The notes below the pieces were generated by a model, which was given only the letters and a program-made list of their open reading frames with translations, did not search any database and had not been told where the DNA came from. Shown here one piece after another: positions 17,723 through 25,178 of a stretch of DNA of 64,000 nt; position 1 is the stretch's first letter; each line of letters starts with the position of its first letter. This stretch comes from Lachnospiraceae bacterium (GTDB lineage Bacteria > Bacillota > Clostridia > Lachnospirales > Lachnospiraceae), in NCBI GenBank assembly GCA_017623295.1, contig JAGAPK010000048.1, positions 1-64,000 of the forward strand. Reading direction: 5' to 3'. The position numbers and the translations under genes were made by a program.

Positions 17723-17737
17723 AGCAAACTCCTATTC

Positions 17738-18544
17738 TTATATTCCGTCACATTCTGCCTGCTCATAATCAATCAGTTTCGTAATCGTTGGATGGGTTCC
17801 GCATACAGCGCAGCTGCCATCTTCTTTGGGTAACTTTATCTTATGGAAATTCATTGTGGTAGCATCAAATGTTAAAAGAGAACCAGTAAGTAACTCGCCA
17901 ACTCCGGTAATATATTTGACCGCTTCCATAGCCTGAAGACTTCCGATAACGCCGCCCATAGCACCTATAACACCAGCCTGTTTACAAGTCGGTACAGCAT
18001 CTTTTGGCGGTGGATTTTTGAAAACGCATCGATAACACGGTCCTTCTCCTGGTACATAAGTCATCAACTGTCCTTTGAAGCGAATGATACCTGCATGAGA
18101 AAAAGGTTTCTTTGCCATTACACAGGCATCATTTATTAAGAATTTTGCCGGGAAATTGTCGGTTCCATCAATGATAAAATCATAATCTTTGATTAAATCC
18201 AAAATATTTTCCGATGAAACAAATTCGTGATAAGTATTTACGGTTACATCCGGATTCATTTTGTTCATCGTCTCTTTCGCTGATTGAACCTTAGGTTTGC
18301 CCACATCTTCTGTTGAGTGGATAATCTGTCTCTGAAGATTCGATAAATCTACTTCATCTGCATCAACAATGCCAATTGTTCCCACACCTGCTGCCGCAAG
18401 ATACATAGCTGCCGGAGCACCAAGTCCACCTGCACCAATAATAAGAACTTTGGCATTTAACAGCTTCTTTTGTCCTTTTACACCAATTTCCTTCAAAATA
18501 ATATGTCTGGAATAGCGTTCTAACTGCTCATTAGAAAATGCCAT
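17738..18544 (-). CDS. MoeB/ThiF-type E1 adenylyltransferase for a sulfur carrier
   Basis: A 268-residue E1-like enzyme beginning MAFSNEQLERYSRHIILKEI, the usual MoeB/ThiF start. It has the ATP-binding GAGGLGAPAAMYLAAAGVG loop, DADEVDLSNLQRQIIHS, zinc cysteines CYRC and CAVC, and the VPTCKQAG segment with the candidate catalytic cysteine. It would adenylate the C-terminal glycine of the small carrier encoded just upstream, allowing sulfur transfer to a thiocarboxylate. The start at 18544 lies inside the carrier gene (14-bp overlap). Its Shine-Dalgarno GGAGGTGG also encodes the carrier's terminal glycines. Confidence 0.92.
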   Translation of the reverse strand: MAFSNEQLERYSRHIILKEIGVKGQKKLLNAKVLIIGAGGLGAPAAMYLAAAGVGTIGIVDADEVDLSNLQRQIIHSTEDVGKPKVQSAKETMNKMNPDVTVNTYHEFVSSENILDLIKDYDFIIDGTDNFPAKFLINDACVMAKKPFSHAGIIRFKGQLMTYVPGEGPCYRCVFKNPPPKDAVPTCKQAGVIGAMGGVIGSLQAMEAVKYITGVGELLTGSLLTFDATTMNFHKIKLPKEDGSCAVCGTHPTITKLIDYEQAECDGI

Positions 18545-18749
18545 TGCTTCCACCTCCCATAAAGTACAAGAATTCCACAACATCTCCTTCATGCAGTTTA
18601 TCCGTAGCAAAATTTTCTGATTTTGCAAACTCATCATTAACAGATACCGATACATATTGAGGCGTTTCAACTTTCTCCAACTCAATTAACTCCGCAATTG
18701 TCAGATTATCTTTTACTTCTTTGACTTCACCTGATACTATAATCTTCAT
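18531..18749 (-). CDS. ThiS/MoaD-like sulfur carrier protein with a C-terminal extension
   Basis: A 72-residue beta-grasp protein (MKIIVSGEVKEVKDNLTIAE start, HEGDVVEFLYFMGGG near the end). Sulfur carriers normally end in Gly-Gly. Here three glycines (65-67) are followed by SNGIF before the stop, so the mature thiocarboxylate end must be exposed by proteolysis. The JAMM peptidase two genes downstream is the natural candidate. The tail is written by DNA that is also the ribosome binding site and start of the E1 gene. Dedicated roles in thiamine, cysteine or homocysteine synthesis are all possible. Confidence 0.88.
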   Translation of the reverse strand: MKIIVSGEVKEVKDNLTIAELIELEKVETPQYVSVSVNDEFAKSENFATDKLHEGDVVEFLYFMGGGSNGIF

Positions 18750-18788
18750 ATCCCTGTTTCTCCATTTCTTTTTCTTTATTTCTTTTTC

Positions 18789-19106
18789 TTATTTGTTCGC
18801 TTCAATTATCTGTTCCAATTCTTCTTTCTTTTTCGCACCGGAAAATCTTTCTATTACTTCTCCATTTTTAAAAAACAGAAAAGTCGGTGTTGATATGACT
18901 TGGAATTTATTCACTAATTCTTTTTCATAAGCAATATTCACTTTTGCAACAAAAATGTCACTTTCATATTTCGTTTCCAATGCTGACAGCACCGGTGACA
19001 TCCTTTTGCATGGTACGCAGCTATCCGAATAGAAATCAACAATTGCCACCCCCGGAAAGCAAATTACTTTTTCTTCAAATTCATCCATTGTCACTCTTTG
19101 CGCCAT
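18789..19106 (-). CDS. Thioredoxin
   Basis: A 105-residue thioredoxin fold with active site C30-V-P-C33 (usual form CGPC) and the cis-proline segment VISTPTFLFFKNGE. The non-standard VP dipeptide suggests a specialised redox potential or partner. It is translated from inside the operon, 3 bp after tusA, and a TrxR-like gene closes the same operon. It likely reduces persulfides, disulfides or thiocarboxylates produced by the desulfurase and carrier proteins; that is inferred from context. Confidence 0.9.
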   Translation of the reverse strand: MAQRVTMDEFEEKVICFPGVAIVDFYSDSCVPCKRMSPVLSALETKYESDIFVAKVNIAYEKELVNKFQVISTPTFLFFKNGEVIERFSGAKKKEELEQIIEANK

Positions 19107-19109
19107 ACT

Positions 19110-19355
19110 CTAATCACCGACCTTCTTAACAATGAGATCAAAAGTGCCATCTTCATTCTCTATCAAATCCAATACTTCGTGTCCTTCTTCTTTCATACTT
19201 CTTGGCACATTATTTGCCGGCTCTCCACCGTTCATATGTACCTTCAAAATTTCCCCTTCTTCTAATTCCTCTAATGCTACCTTTGCCTTAACAAAGGTGA
19301 TTGGACAGTTCACATCGGTAATATCCACAGTATCGTTTATTTCATAATTCGCCAT
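19110..19355 (-). CDS. TusA/SirA-family sulfur transfer protein
   Basis: An 81-residue TusA-fold protein with the persulfide-carrying cysteine at C17 in DVNCPITFVKAKVALEELEEG; the usual CPxP motif is CPIT here. TusA proteins take persulfide sulfur from a cysteine desulfurase and pass it on. A desulfurase, sulfur carriers and a thioredoxin are encoded in the same operon, so it probably relays sulfur from the desulfurase. Start supported by AAGGAGATAAGC upstream of the ATG. Confidence 0.88.
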   Translation of the reverse strand: MANYEINDTVDITDVNCPITFVKAKVALEELEEGEILKVHMNGGEPANNVPRSMKEEGHEVLDLIENEDGTFDLIVKKVGD

Positions 19356-19378
19356 AGCTTATCTCCTTTTACGTAATT

Positions 19379-20356
19379 TTATATCATGTAATACCATTCT
19401 TCGCTTTGTATCAACTCAGCAGTATTTCTTCCCTTCTTATTTCTTCCGTCAGTATACCCTTGTTTATATTCCAATTCCTGATTCTTAATGCTGACTCTCG
19501 TATTGCTTGGAATCGAAGTCGTAATAAATGCATTACCTCCTATCACAGAATCGTGACCTATTACGGTTTCTCCACCAAGAATCGATGCCCCTGAATAGAT
19601 TGTCACATTGTCTTCTATGGTAGGATGTCTCTTTTTTCCCTGCAGCTTCTGCCCGCCTCTGGTCGAAAGTGCTCCTATTGTTACCCCTTGATATATCTTT
19701 ACGTTGTCGCCAATGATTGCCGTTTCGCCTACTACAATTCCCGTTCCATGATCAATGAAAAAAAACTTCCCGAGTGTTGCTCCCGGATGAATGTCAATAC
19801 CCGTTTCCGTATGCGCATACTCCGTCATTAATCTTGGCAGCAACGGTACCTCCAGCAAATACAATTCATGTGCAATTCGGTTAATGGTTGATGCCATCAG
19901 TCCCGGATAAGCCAATATGATTTCTTCCTTACAGCCTGCTGCCGGATCGCCATCCAGTGCTGCCTGTAAATCAGTTTCTACATAAGCCCGAATCTTGGGA
20001 ATCTGTTGAAAAAAGGCAACGCATATTCTATGTGCTTCTTCCTTTATTCTACTTTCATCCCAATCTGCATACTTGTTGCAAAATCCAAGTGCCAGGCAGA
20101 TTTGTTTATCCAAATGAAAAAATATATCTTCTACTAACACAGAAAGACTATTATTTGCACTATATACTTTAAAAGACTTATCACGAAAATAACCCGGAAA
20201 AATAATCTGTAACAATTTGTGTACCAAATCTCTTACTTTTGCTTTATCCGGTTTATTAAAGATATTTATTTTATCAATATCTTTTCCATTCTTGTAATCC
20301 TGTAAAATAAGATCAACGATGCTTTCAACATCCTGTTCTACTATTTTATCCATCAT
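19379..20356 (-). CDS. Serine O-acetyltransferase (EpsC/CysE type)
   Basis: A 325-residue enzyme with an alpha-helical N-terminal half and a left-handed beta-helix C-terminal half. The core motifs are TGIDIHPGATLGKFFFIDHG, GVTIGALSTRGG and KRHPTIEDNVTIYSGASILGG. It acetylates L-serine with acetyl-CoA, giving the precursor for cysteine synthesis. No cysteine synthase is encoded in the window. Two ATGs are adjacent; the second (20353) has the better spacing from AAGGAG. Serine acetyltransferase is a recurrent neighbour of family 2A encapsulins, which fits the genes upstream. Confidence 0.93.
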   Translation of the reverse strand: MMDKIVEQDVESIVDLILQDYKNGKDIDKINIFNKPDKAKVRDLVHKLLQIIFPGYFRDKSFKVYSANNSLSVLVEDIFFHLDKQICLALGFCNKYADWDESRIKEEAHRICVAFFQQIPKIRAYVETDLQAALDGDPAAGCKEEIILAYPGLMASTINRIAHELYLLEVPLLPRLMTEYAHTETGIDIHPGATLGKFFFIDHGTGIVVGETAIIGDNVKIYQGVTIGALSTRGGQKLQGKKRHPTIEDNVTIYSGASILGGETVIGHDSVIGGNAFITTSIPSNTRVSIKNQELEYKQGYTDGRNKKGRNTAELIQSEEWYYMI

Positions 20357-20379
20357 TCTCTCCTTTTTCTAAGAATGTC

Positions 20380-20406
20380 ACTGGGATGACACTGTGCCAT
20401 CCCAGT
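20380..20406 (-). other. Intergenic stem-loop between desulfurase and serine acetyltransferase genes
   Basis: ACTGGGATG and CATCCCAGT form a perfect 9-bp stem with a nine-base loop. Neither strand shows a U-tract right after it, so it is more likely an RNA processing or stability element than a terminator. Confidence 0.5.
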
Positions 20407-20414
20407 AAAAATCC

Positions 20415-22118
20415 CTAACGGATGGATTTAATTGCTTTTACCAGACTATCAATATCTTCTGGTGTGTTATAAATTGCTAAGGTTGGTCGAACGACTCCTT
20501 CCAGACCATAGCTTCTTAATATTGGCTGTGCACAGTGATGTCCTGTTCTTACCGCAATACCAAATTGGTCTAAATGCTGACCTACTGCATCAATGGATAC
20601 ACCATCTAACACAAAGGAAAGTGCACTGGATTTTTCTCTTGCAGTTCCAATTAAATGAAGTCCATCAATTTTACCTAATTCCTTCATTCCATACTGCACT
20701 AATTCATGTTCATGACGACCGATTTCCGCAATTCCGATATTCCGTATGTATTCCAAAGCCGCTCCCAGACCAACTGCATCAGCAATACTGCCGGTTCCTG
20801 CCTCAAACTTATTCGGTGCCGGATTATAAATCGTACGCTCAAAAGTTACATCTGCTATCATATTGCCGCCGCCATGATATGGTTTTGCTTCTTCAAGAAC
20901 TTCTTTTTTGCCATACAAAGCTCCAATACCGGTTGGTGCATATACCTTATGTCCAGAGAATACAAAGAAATCCGCATCCAGCGCTGTGACATTTACCGGA
21001 ATATGTGCAATTGATTGTGCACCATCAATAAGGATTCTTACTCCATGTCGATGGGCAATTGCTGTAAGCTCTGCTACCGGTGTAATAGTTCCCAGTACAT
21101 TGGAAACGTGAGTTACCGAAACAAACTTGGTTCTTTTAGTAAATAATTTTTCATATTCTGAAAGAATCAACTGTCCTGACTTATCGACAGGAATTACTTT
21201 TATAACAGCGCCTGTCTCCTGTGCTATAAGCTGCCAGGGAACAATATTCGCATGATGTTCCAATAAGGATACGATAATTTCATCCCCGGGCTGTAACAAA
21301 GGTTTTACATAAGAATGTGCAACCAGGTTAATTGCTTCTGTTGTACCTCTTACAAAAACGATGTTATCTTTTGATGGTGCACCGATAAAATCTGCTACAA
21401 TCTGTCTGGCATTCTCATATGCATCTGTAGACTTAGCTGCTAAGGTATGAGCGCCTCTGTGAACATTGGAATTTTCATGTTCATAATAGTAGCTGATTCT
21501 GTCAATTACCTGTTTTGGACGCTGTGTAGTTGCTCCATTGTCCATCCAGATTAAAGGATTCCCATTTACTTTTTCCTGTAGAATCGGGAAATCCTGACGA
21601 ATCTGCTCTAAGGTTTTAGTACCCACAATAATTTGATTGTTATTCTTTTGTCCGCCTACTGTGCCCTGAGTAATTCCGTAATTATCTTTGCCGGGAATCA
21701 CATTGTTATCCTCTGAAGTTGTTCGCACCTCTATCTGTTGTGCAGAAGCTGCCTGCTGCTGTGAAACAACATGCGGTGTATATCCTGTATTCTGATTTTT
21801 CTTTGCAGAATCGGCATACTCACTGGTAATACCGGACATTTCATCATAATTAAAGTCCTGCTGCAACTCTCCGATAATGTTCTCAAAGTCCTGTATTCCT
21901 AATTGTCCGCCAAATACTCTTGTTGCTTTATTCTCTGCGATGTCAAACACTCCGGTATCACCGGATGTAACAAGATTTTCAATACCATCTGCACATACTT
22001 CCGGCTCAAAAATGCTTCCATCCACATCAGAAAACAGCTGATTTGCCAGACCTTCTAATTCCAGTTCTGAAGGTAAACCAAAGCTTGCGGCATTCCCTTC
22101 AAAATTATTCGTAGTCAT
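20415..22118 (-). CDS. Cysteine desulfurase (group II, SufS-like) with encapsulin-targeting N-terminal extension
   Basis: A 567-residue PLP enzyme that removes sulfur from cysteine to give alanine and an enzyme-bound persulfide. The catalytic domain begins near residue 167; PLP lysine K391 (FSGHKVYAPTG) and active cysteine C529 (RTGHHCAQP) mark it as SufS-type. The first ~165 residues are polar, Gln/Asn/Asp/Gly-rich and probably disordered. This is the known hallmark of desulfurase cargo of family 2A encapsulins, and the shell gene overlaps it by 14 bp. An ATG at 22118 is chosen over the GTG at 22127 from Shine-Dalgarno spacing. Expected location is inside the shell. Confidence 0.93.
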   Translation of the reverse strand: MTTNNFEGNAASFGLPSELELEGLANQLFSDVDGSIFEPEVCADGIENLVTSGDTGVFDIAENKATRVFGGQLGIQDFENIIGELQQDFNYDEMSGITSEYADSAKKNQNTGYTPHVVSQQQAASAQQIEVRTTSEDNNVIPGKDNYGITQGTVGGQKNNNQIIVGTKTLEQIRQDFPILQEKVNGNPLIWMDNGATTQRPKQVIDRISYYYEHENSNVHRGAHTLAAKSTDAYENARQIVADFIGAPSKDNIVFVRGTTEAINLVAHSYVKPLLQPGDEIIVSLLEHHANIVPWQLIAQETGAVIKVIPVDKSGQLILSEYEKLFTKRTKFVSVTHVSNVLGTITPVAELTAIAHRHGVRILIDGAQSIAHIPVNVTALDADFFVFSGHKVYAPTGIGALYGKKEVLEEAKPYHGGGNMIADVTFERTIYNPAPNKFEAGTGSIADAVGLGAALEYIRNIGIAEIGRHEHELVQYGMKELGKIDGLHLIGTAREKSSALSFVLDGVSIDAVGQHLDQFGIAVRTGHHCAQPILRSYGLEGVVRPTLAIYNTPEDIDSLVKAIKSIR

Positions 22119-23052
22119 AATACTCACCTACCTCTACATCTTCTAATACTGCAATTGCATCATCTGCTAAGATAGCTGCTGAGCAGTATAAAGATAAAAG
22201 ATAAGATGCTACTCCCTTGTCATCAATTCCTCTAAATCTTACGGATAAGCCTCTGGACTGTTCATTCTTCATTCCAGCCTGATAGAGTCCGATAACCCCT
22301 CTTTTAGCTTCTCCTGTACGAACCAGAAGAATATTGGTTTTACCACTCTGGCTCTTAGGATTTTTCAGTCCATCTACCAACAGCTTATCGGTTGGAATAA
22401 TTGGAATTCCTCTCCAGAGAATAAATGTACCTCCGGCAATATTAGCTGTTACTGGTGGAACACCTCTCTTGGTGCATTCTCTCTCAAATGCTGCAATTGC
22501 TCTGGGATGCGCAAGGAAGAAAGAAGGTTCTTTCCATACTTTACTAATCAATTCATCTAAATCATCCGGTGTTGGAGCACCTGTACGGGATTGAATTCTC
22601 TGGGAATCAGGAACATTCTTTAATAAACCATAATCATCATTATTGATTAACTGGCTTTCCTGACGTTCTCTCAGACTTTCGATTGCTAAGGCTAACTGTT
22701 CTTTTACCTGATCATATGGAGCGCTGTACACATCTTCAATTGCAGTATTGACATTGATGATGGTAGAAATGGAATTCAGACGATATTCTCTTGGTTCTGC
22801 TTCATATTCAATAAAACCATCCGGAATAATATCGGACTTCTTGGTCTGACTGCATAAAACATCAAGCGGTGTTTCGCCTTCTACTACCTTATTAACACGA
22901 TAGATTCCTGTTTCCAATCCCTTAAATTCCAATAACTTTGTTAACCATTTTGGTGTAAGGGCACCATACTGTGGTTTTGTTTTTGTCACATTGGCCAGAT
23001 TATAAGCAGCCTGTGCACCTAATGCATTAATACCCTGTTCTTCTTTTGCCAT
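22105..23052 (-). CDS. Family 2A encapsulin shell protein (HK97-fold nanocompartment)
   Basis: A 315-residue protein beginning MAKEEQGINALGAQ. It resembles the SrpI-type shell: YRVNKVVEGETPLDVLC, ERQESQLINNDDYGLL, a conserved P/E-loop-like region, GTFILWRGIPIIPTDKLL, and a C-terminal RGIDDKGVASYLLSLYCSAAILADDAIAVLEDVEVG. Such proteins self-assemble into an icosahedral protein shell that encloses a cysteine desulfurase. The start at 23052 has AGGAGGTCATTAAC upstream. The desulfurase gene overlaps its end, matching the known shell-cargo pair. Assembly and cargo loading are inferred from the family. Confidence 0.93.
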   Translation of the reverse strand: MAKEEQGINALGAQAAYNLANVTKTKPQYGALTPKWLTKLLEFKGLETGIYRVNKVVEGETPLDVLCSQTKKSDIIPDGFIEYEAEPREYRLNSISTIINVNTAIEDVYSAPYDQVKEQLALAIESLRERQESQLINNDDYGLLKNVPDSQRIQSRTGAPTPDDLDELISKVWKEPSFFLAHPRAIAAFERECTKRGVPPVTANIAGGTFILWRGIPIIPTDKLLVDGLKNPKSQSGKTNILLVRTGEAKRGVIGLYQAGMKNEQSRGLSVRFRGIDDKGVASYLLSLYCSAAILADDAIAVLEDVEVGEYYDYE

Positions 23053-23153
23053 GTTAATGACCTCCTGTTTTTCATATTTATGTGCATTTTTCTCTATTCC
23101 CAATTTGTTCTAATGAATAGAACATATTTTAATCAATTGAACATAGAGAAAAA

Positions 23154-24617
23154 TTACAGCCATGCACCCTCATGAGAGAAAATAATATTTTGAGCTGCCT
23201 CTATACCGCCTTTTAAGTTGTACATTGGTCCTTTATAGCCCGCTTCTCTTAATGTGTTAATCGCTAAAATACTTCGCTTACCTTCCCGACAGATAAAAAT
23301 GGTATCCACATCCGGATCTAGTTCCTTCTGTCGTCTTGCTAACTGCCCGATTGGAATTGCAATCGCACTTGGGAACCTGTGAATCGCTCTCTCATGCGGC
23401 TCTCTGACATCGATAATGGTCAATGGCTCCTTTCGTTCAATTCTTGCAGCCAGTTCCTCTGCCTCAATTCCTTCTACCGGAATTTCATCTTCATTTTGTT
23501 GCAAACCACAGAATTCTTCATAATTAAAATCCTCCACTTGATAAATAGAAGGAGTTCTTCCACAAATCGGACATTTTGGATTTTTATGTACCGGAAGAAT
23601 TGAGGTATGCAGATTCCATGAATCGAACACAAGCATTTTCCCATTTAGGCTTTCGCCTCCGCCAATAATCAGCTTCAACACCTCATTTGCCTGTGTACTT
23701 CCAATAATTCCAGGCAGTGTACTAATGGCTCCTCCTTCCGCACAAGTAGGTACCAGACCTGCCGGCGGTGGTGCCGGAAATTGACAACGGAAGCATGGTC
23801 CTGTTTTTGCATCAAATACGCTTACCTGTCCTTCAAACTGATATATCGCTCCAAACACTTCCGGTTTTCCAAGCAAAACACAGGCATCATTGATTAAATA
23901 ACGTGCTTTGTAGTTATCCGTACAATCCACTACAATGTCATAATCCTCTATGATTTCTGTAATATTATCTGCTTCCAGTTTTACTTTATATTCTTCTATT
24001 TTAATCTTGGGATAAATGGCTCTTATCGCATCTTTTGCCGAAGCAGTCTTCGGACGATGCACATCTCTTGTTCCATGAATCACCTGACTCTGCAAATTTC
24101 CTAATGTAACCTCATCAAAATCAACAATTCCAATGGTTCCTACGCCTGCTGCCGCCAGATACTGCACTACCGGAGCGCCCAATGCTCCCAGTCCAATAAC
24201 CAGAACTTTGGCTGCCTTTATTCTTTTCTGCCCCTTTACTCCAATATCACGAAGCATTAAATGCTTATTAAATCGTTCAATTTCAGAATCATCCAGACTT
24301 ACTTCTTTTCTGCGCTCATCCGAGATAACACTTTCCACCGGTGCACCACCCGCAATGGCAGGCAGTATCAACACGCTGTCCCCTTCCTGTAAAAGTGTAT
24401 CCAAACCATCTCTTTGAACAATATTCTCATCATTCACATAGACATTTACAAAAGGCCTTAACTTGTTTTCTTCTTCAAAAATTGCTTTTTTAATGTCCGG
24501 ATATTCATCCTGTAACTGTTGCAAAACATCCCGAACACTATTTCCCTGTACTTCCACTTTTGCTTTACGATTTACAAAAGTTCTCAGTGTAGCTGATATG
24601 TATACTGTAATCTGCAT
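23154..24617 (-). CDS. MoaD/ThiS-E1(MoeB/ThiF)-rhodanese fusion protein
   Basis: A 487-residue three-domain fusion. Residues 1-91 are a beta-grasp sulfur carrier (MQITVYISATLRTFVN start) with an internal Gly90-Gly91. Residues about 100-370 are a MoeB/ThiF E1 with ATP loop GLGALGAPVVQYLAAAG, VPTCAEGG, and zinc cysteines CFRC and CPIC. Residues about 385-487 are a rhodanese domain with active-site loop CREGKR. The carrier could only receive sulfur after cleavage behind the internal diglycine. The JAMM peptidase gene overlapping upstream by 53 bp is the obvious protease. The start at 24617 is supported by GGGAGAAAAAA. Confidence 0.9.
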   Translation of the reverse strand: MQITVYISATLRTFVNRKAKVEVQGNSVRDVLQQLQDEYPDIKKAIFEEENKLRPFVNVYVNDENIVQRDGLDTLLQEGDSVLILPAIAGGAPVESVISDERRKEVSLDDSEIERFNKHLMLRDIGVKGQKRIKAAKVLVIGLGALGAPVVQYLAAAGVGTIGIVDFDEVTLGNLQSQVIHGTRDVHRPKTASAKDAIRAIYPKIKIEEYKVKLEADNITEIIEDYDIVVDCTDNYKARYLINDACVLLGKPEVFGAIYQFEGQVSVFDAKTGPCFRCQFPAPPPAGLVPTCAEGGAISTLPGIIGSTQANEVLKLIIGGGESLNGKMLVFDSWNLHTSILPVHKNPKCPICGRTPSIYQVEDFNYEEFCGLQQNEDEIPVEGIEAEELAARIERKEPLTIIDVREPHERAIHRFPSAIAIPIGQLARRQKELDPDVDTIFICREGKRSILAINTLREAGYKGPMYNLKGGIEAAQNIIFSHEGAWL

Positions 24618-25014
24618 TTTTTTCTCCCTCTCCACACTTCTTTTCATAGCTGTTTATCTCCACACATACTCCGTTTTTTATGGAAATAATCGGATAGGAA
24701 TAGCCTGTTATCATATATTTCTCATCTTCTTTTGACAAAATTGCATCATAATCCGGATGAGAGTGATAAAAGCCTACTATTTCAAGTCCTTTCTTACTTG
24801 CTGACAGTTCTGCATCAATGACGGCTTTGGGCGATATCAAAAAGCTTGTGTTTTGCCTTTTCTTTTCTGCTATATTTTCTGTATAGATTACAACATCTGC
24901 CGTTTTTTCATCCCCATTACATGTTCCTAAAATAATCCCGCAACACTCCTTGGGATACTCTGTTTTTGCATGATATAGCATCTTTTCCATGCTGCCATTT
25001 TGAAAAATCAACAT
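24565..25014 (-). CDS. JAMM/Mov34-family Zn metallopeptidase
   Basis: A 149-residue JAB/MPN+ protein with the complete JAMM set: E23 (KECCGIILG), H84-S-H86-P and S94-x-x-D97. It is the first protein gene after the tRNA-like gene of the sulfur operon and overlaps the MoaD-E1-rhodanese fusion. Its inferred substrate is the internal Gly-Gly/Ala junction of that fusion, or an adduct on the released carrier. Its 45-residue tail beyond the core has cysteines (EKKCGEGEKN, ENFCKS). The ATG lies 28 bp after the tRNA 3' end, with AGGGGGAAGC as ribosome site. Confidence 0.87.
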   Translation of the reverse strand: MLIFQNGSMEKMLYHAKTEYPKECCGIILGTCNGDEKTADVVIYTENIAEKKRQNTSFLISPKAVIDAELSASKKGLEIVGFYHSHPDYDAILSKEDEKYMITGYSYPIISIKNGVCVEINSYEKKCGEGEKNADYSIHISYTENFCKS

Positions 25015-25042
25015 GCTTCCCCCTATCTTGTTTTCAGCTATA

Positions 25043-25112
25043 TGATGCTGGTTGGATTCGAACCAACAACTTCAGTTTTGCAAACCTATGCCATTCCAGC
25101 GGCCACAGCATC
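25043..25112 (-). tRNA. Diverged tRNA-Cys (anticodon GCA)
   Basis: A 70-nt cloverleaf folds on the minus strand. It has a perfect 7-bp acceptor GATGCTG/CAGCATC, a D-arm GCCG/TGGC with only six loop bases, an anticodon loop TTGCAAA (GCA, cysteine), a four-base variable region and a canonical T-arm GTTGG-TTCGAAT-CCAAC. Oddities: the anticodon stem TAGGT/ACTGA contains an A-G mismatch and a wobble, the discriminator is A rather than the U73 expected for CysRS recognition, and CCA is not encoded. It lies inside the leader of the sulfur operon, 28 bp before its first downstream coding gene. It may be a specialised, decoy or decaying tRNA-Cys. Confidence 0.85.
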
Positions 25113-25122
25113 GAGACCAAAC

Positions 25123-25172
25123 AAAAAACCGGAGGATTCTTATAGAATAATTTCTATAAAAAACCTCCGGTT
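25123..25172 (-). terminator. Terminator between yezD and the tRNA-Cys gene
   Basis: CCGGAGG (25129-25135) pairs with CCTCCGG (25164-25170), extended by an inner TATAGAA/TTCTATA hairpin. On the minus strand it is followed by TTTTTTG. Only about ten bases separate it from the 5' end of the tRNA. The downstream operon must therefore be read through it, or start from a promoter inside yezD. Confidence 0.85.
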
Positions 25173-25178
25173 TTCCGG

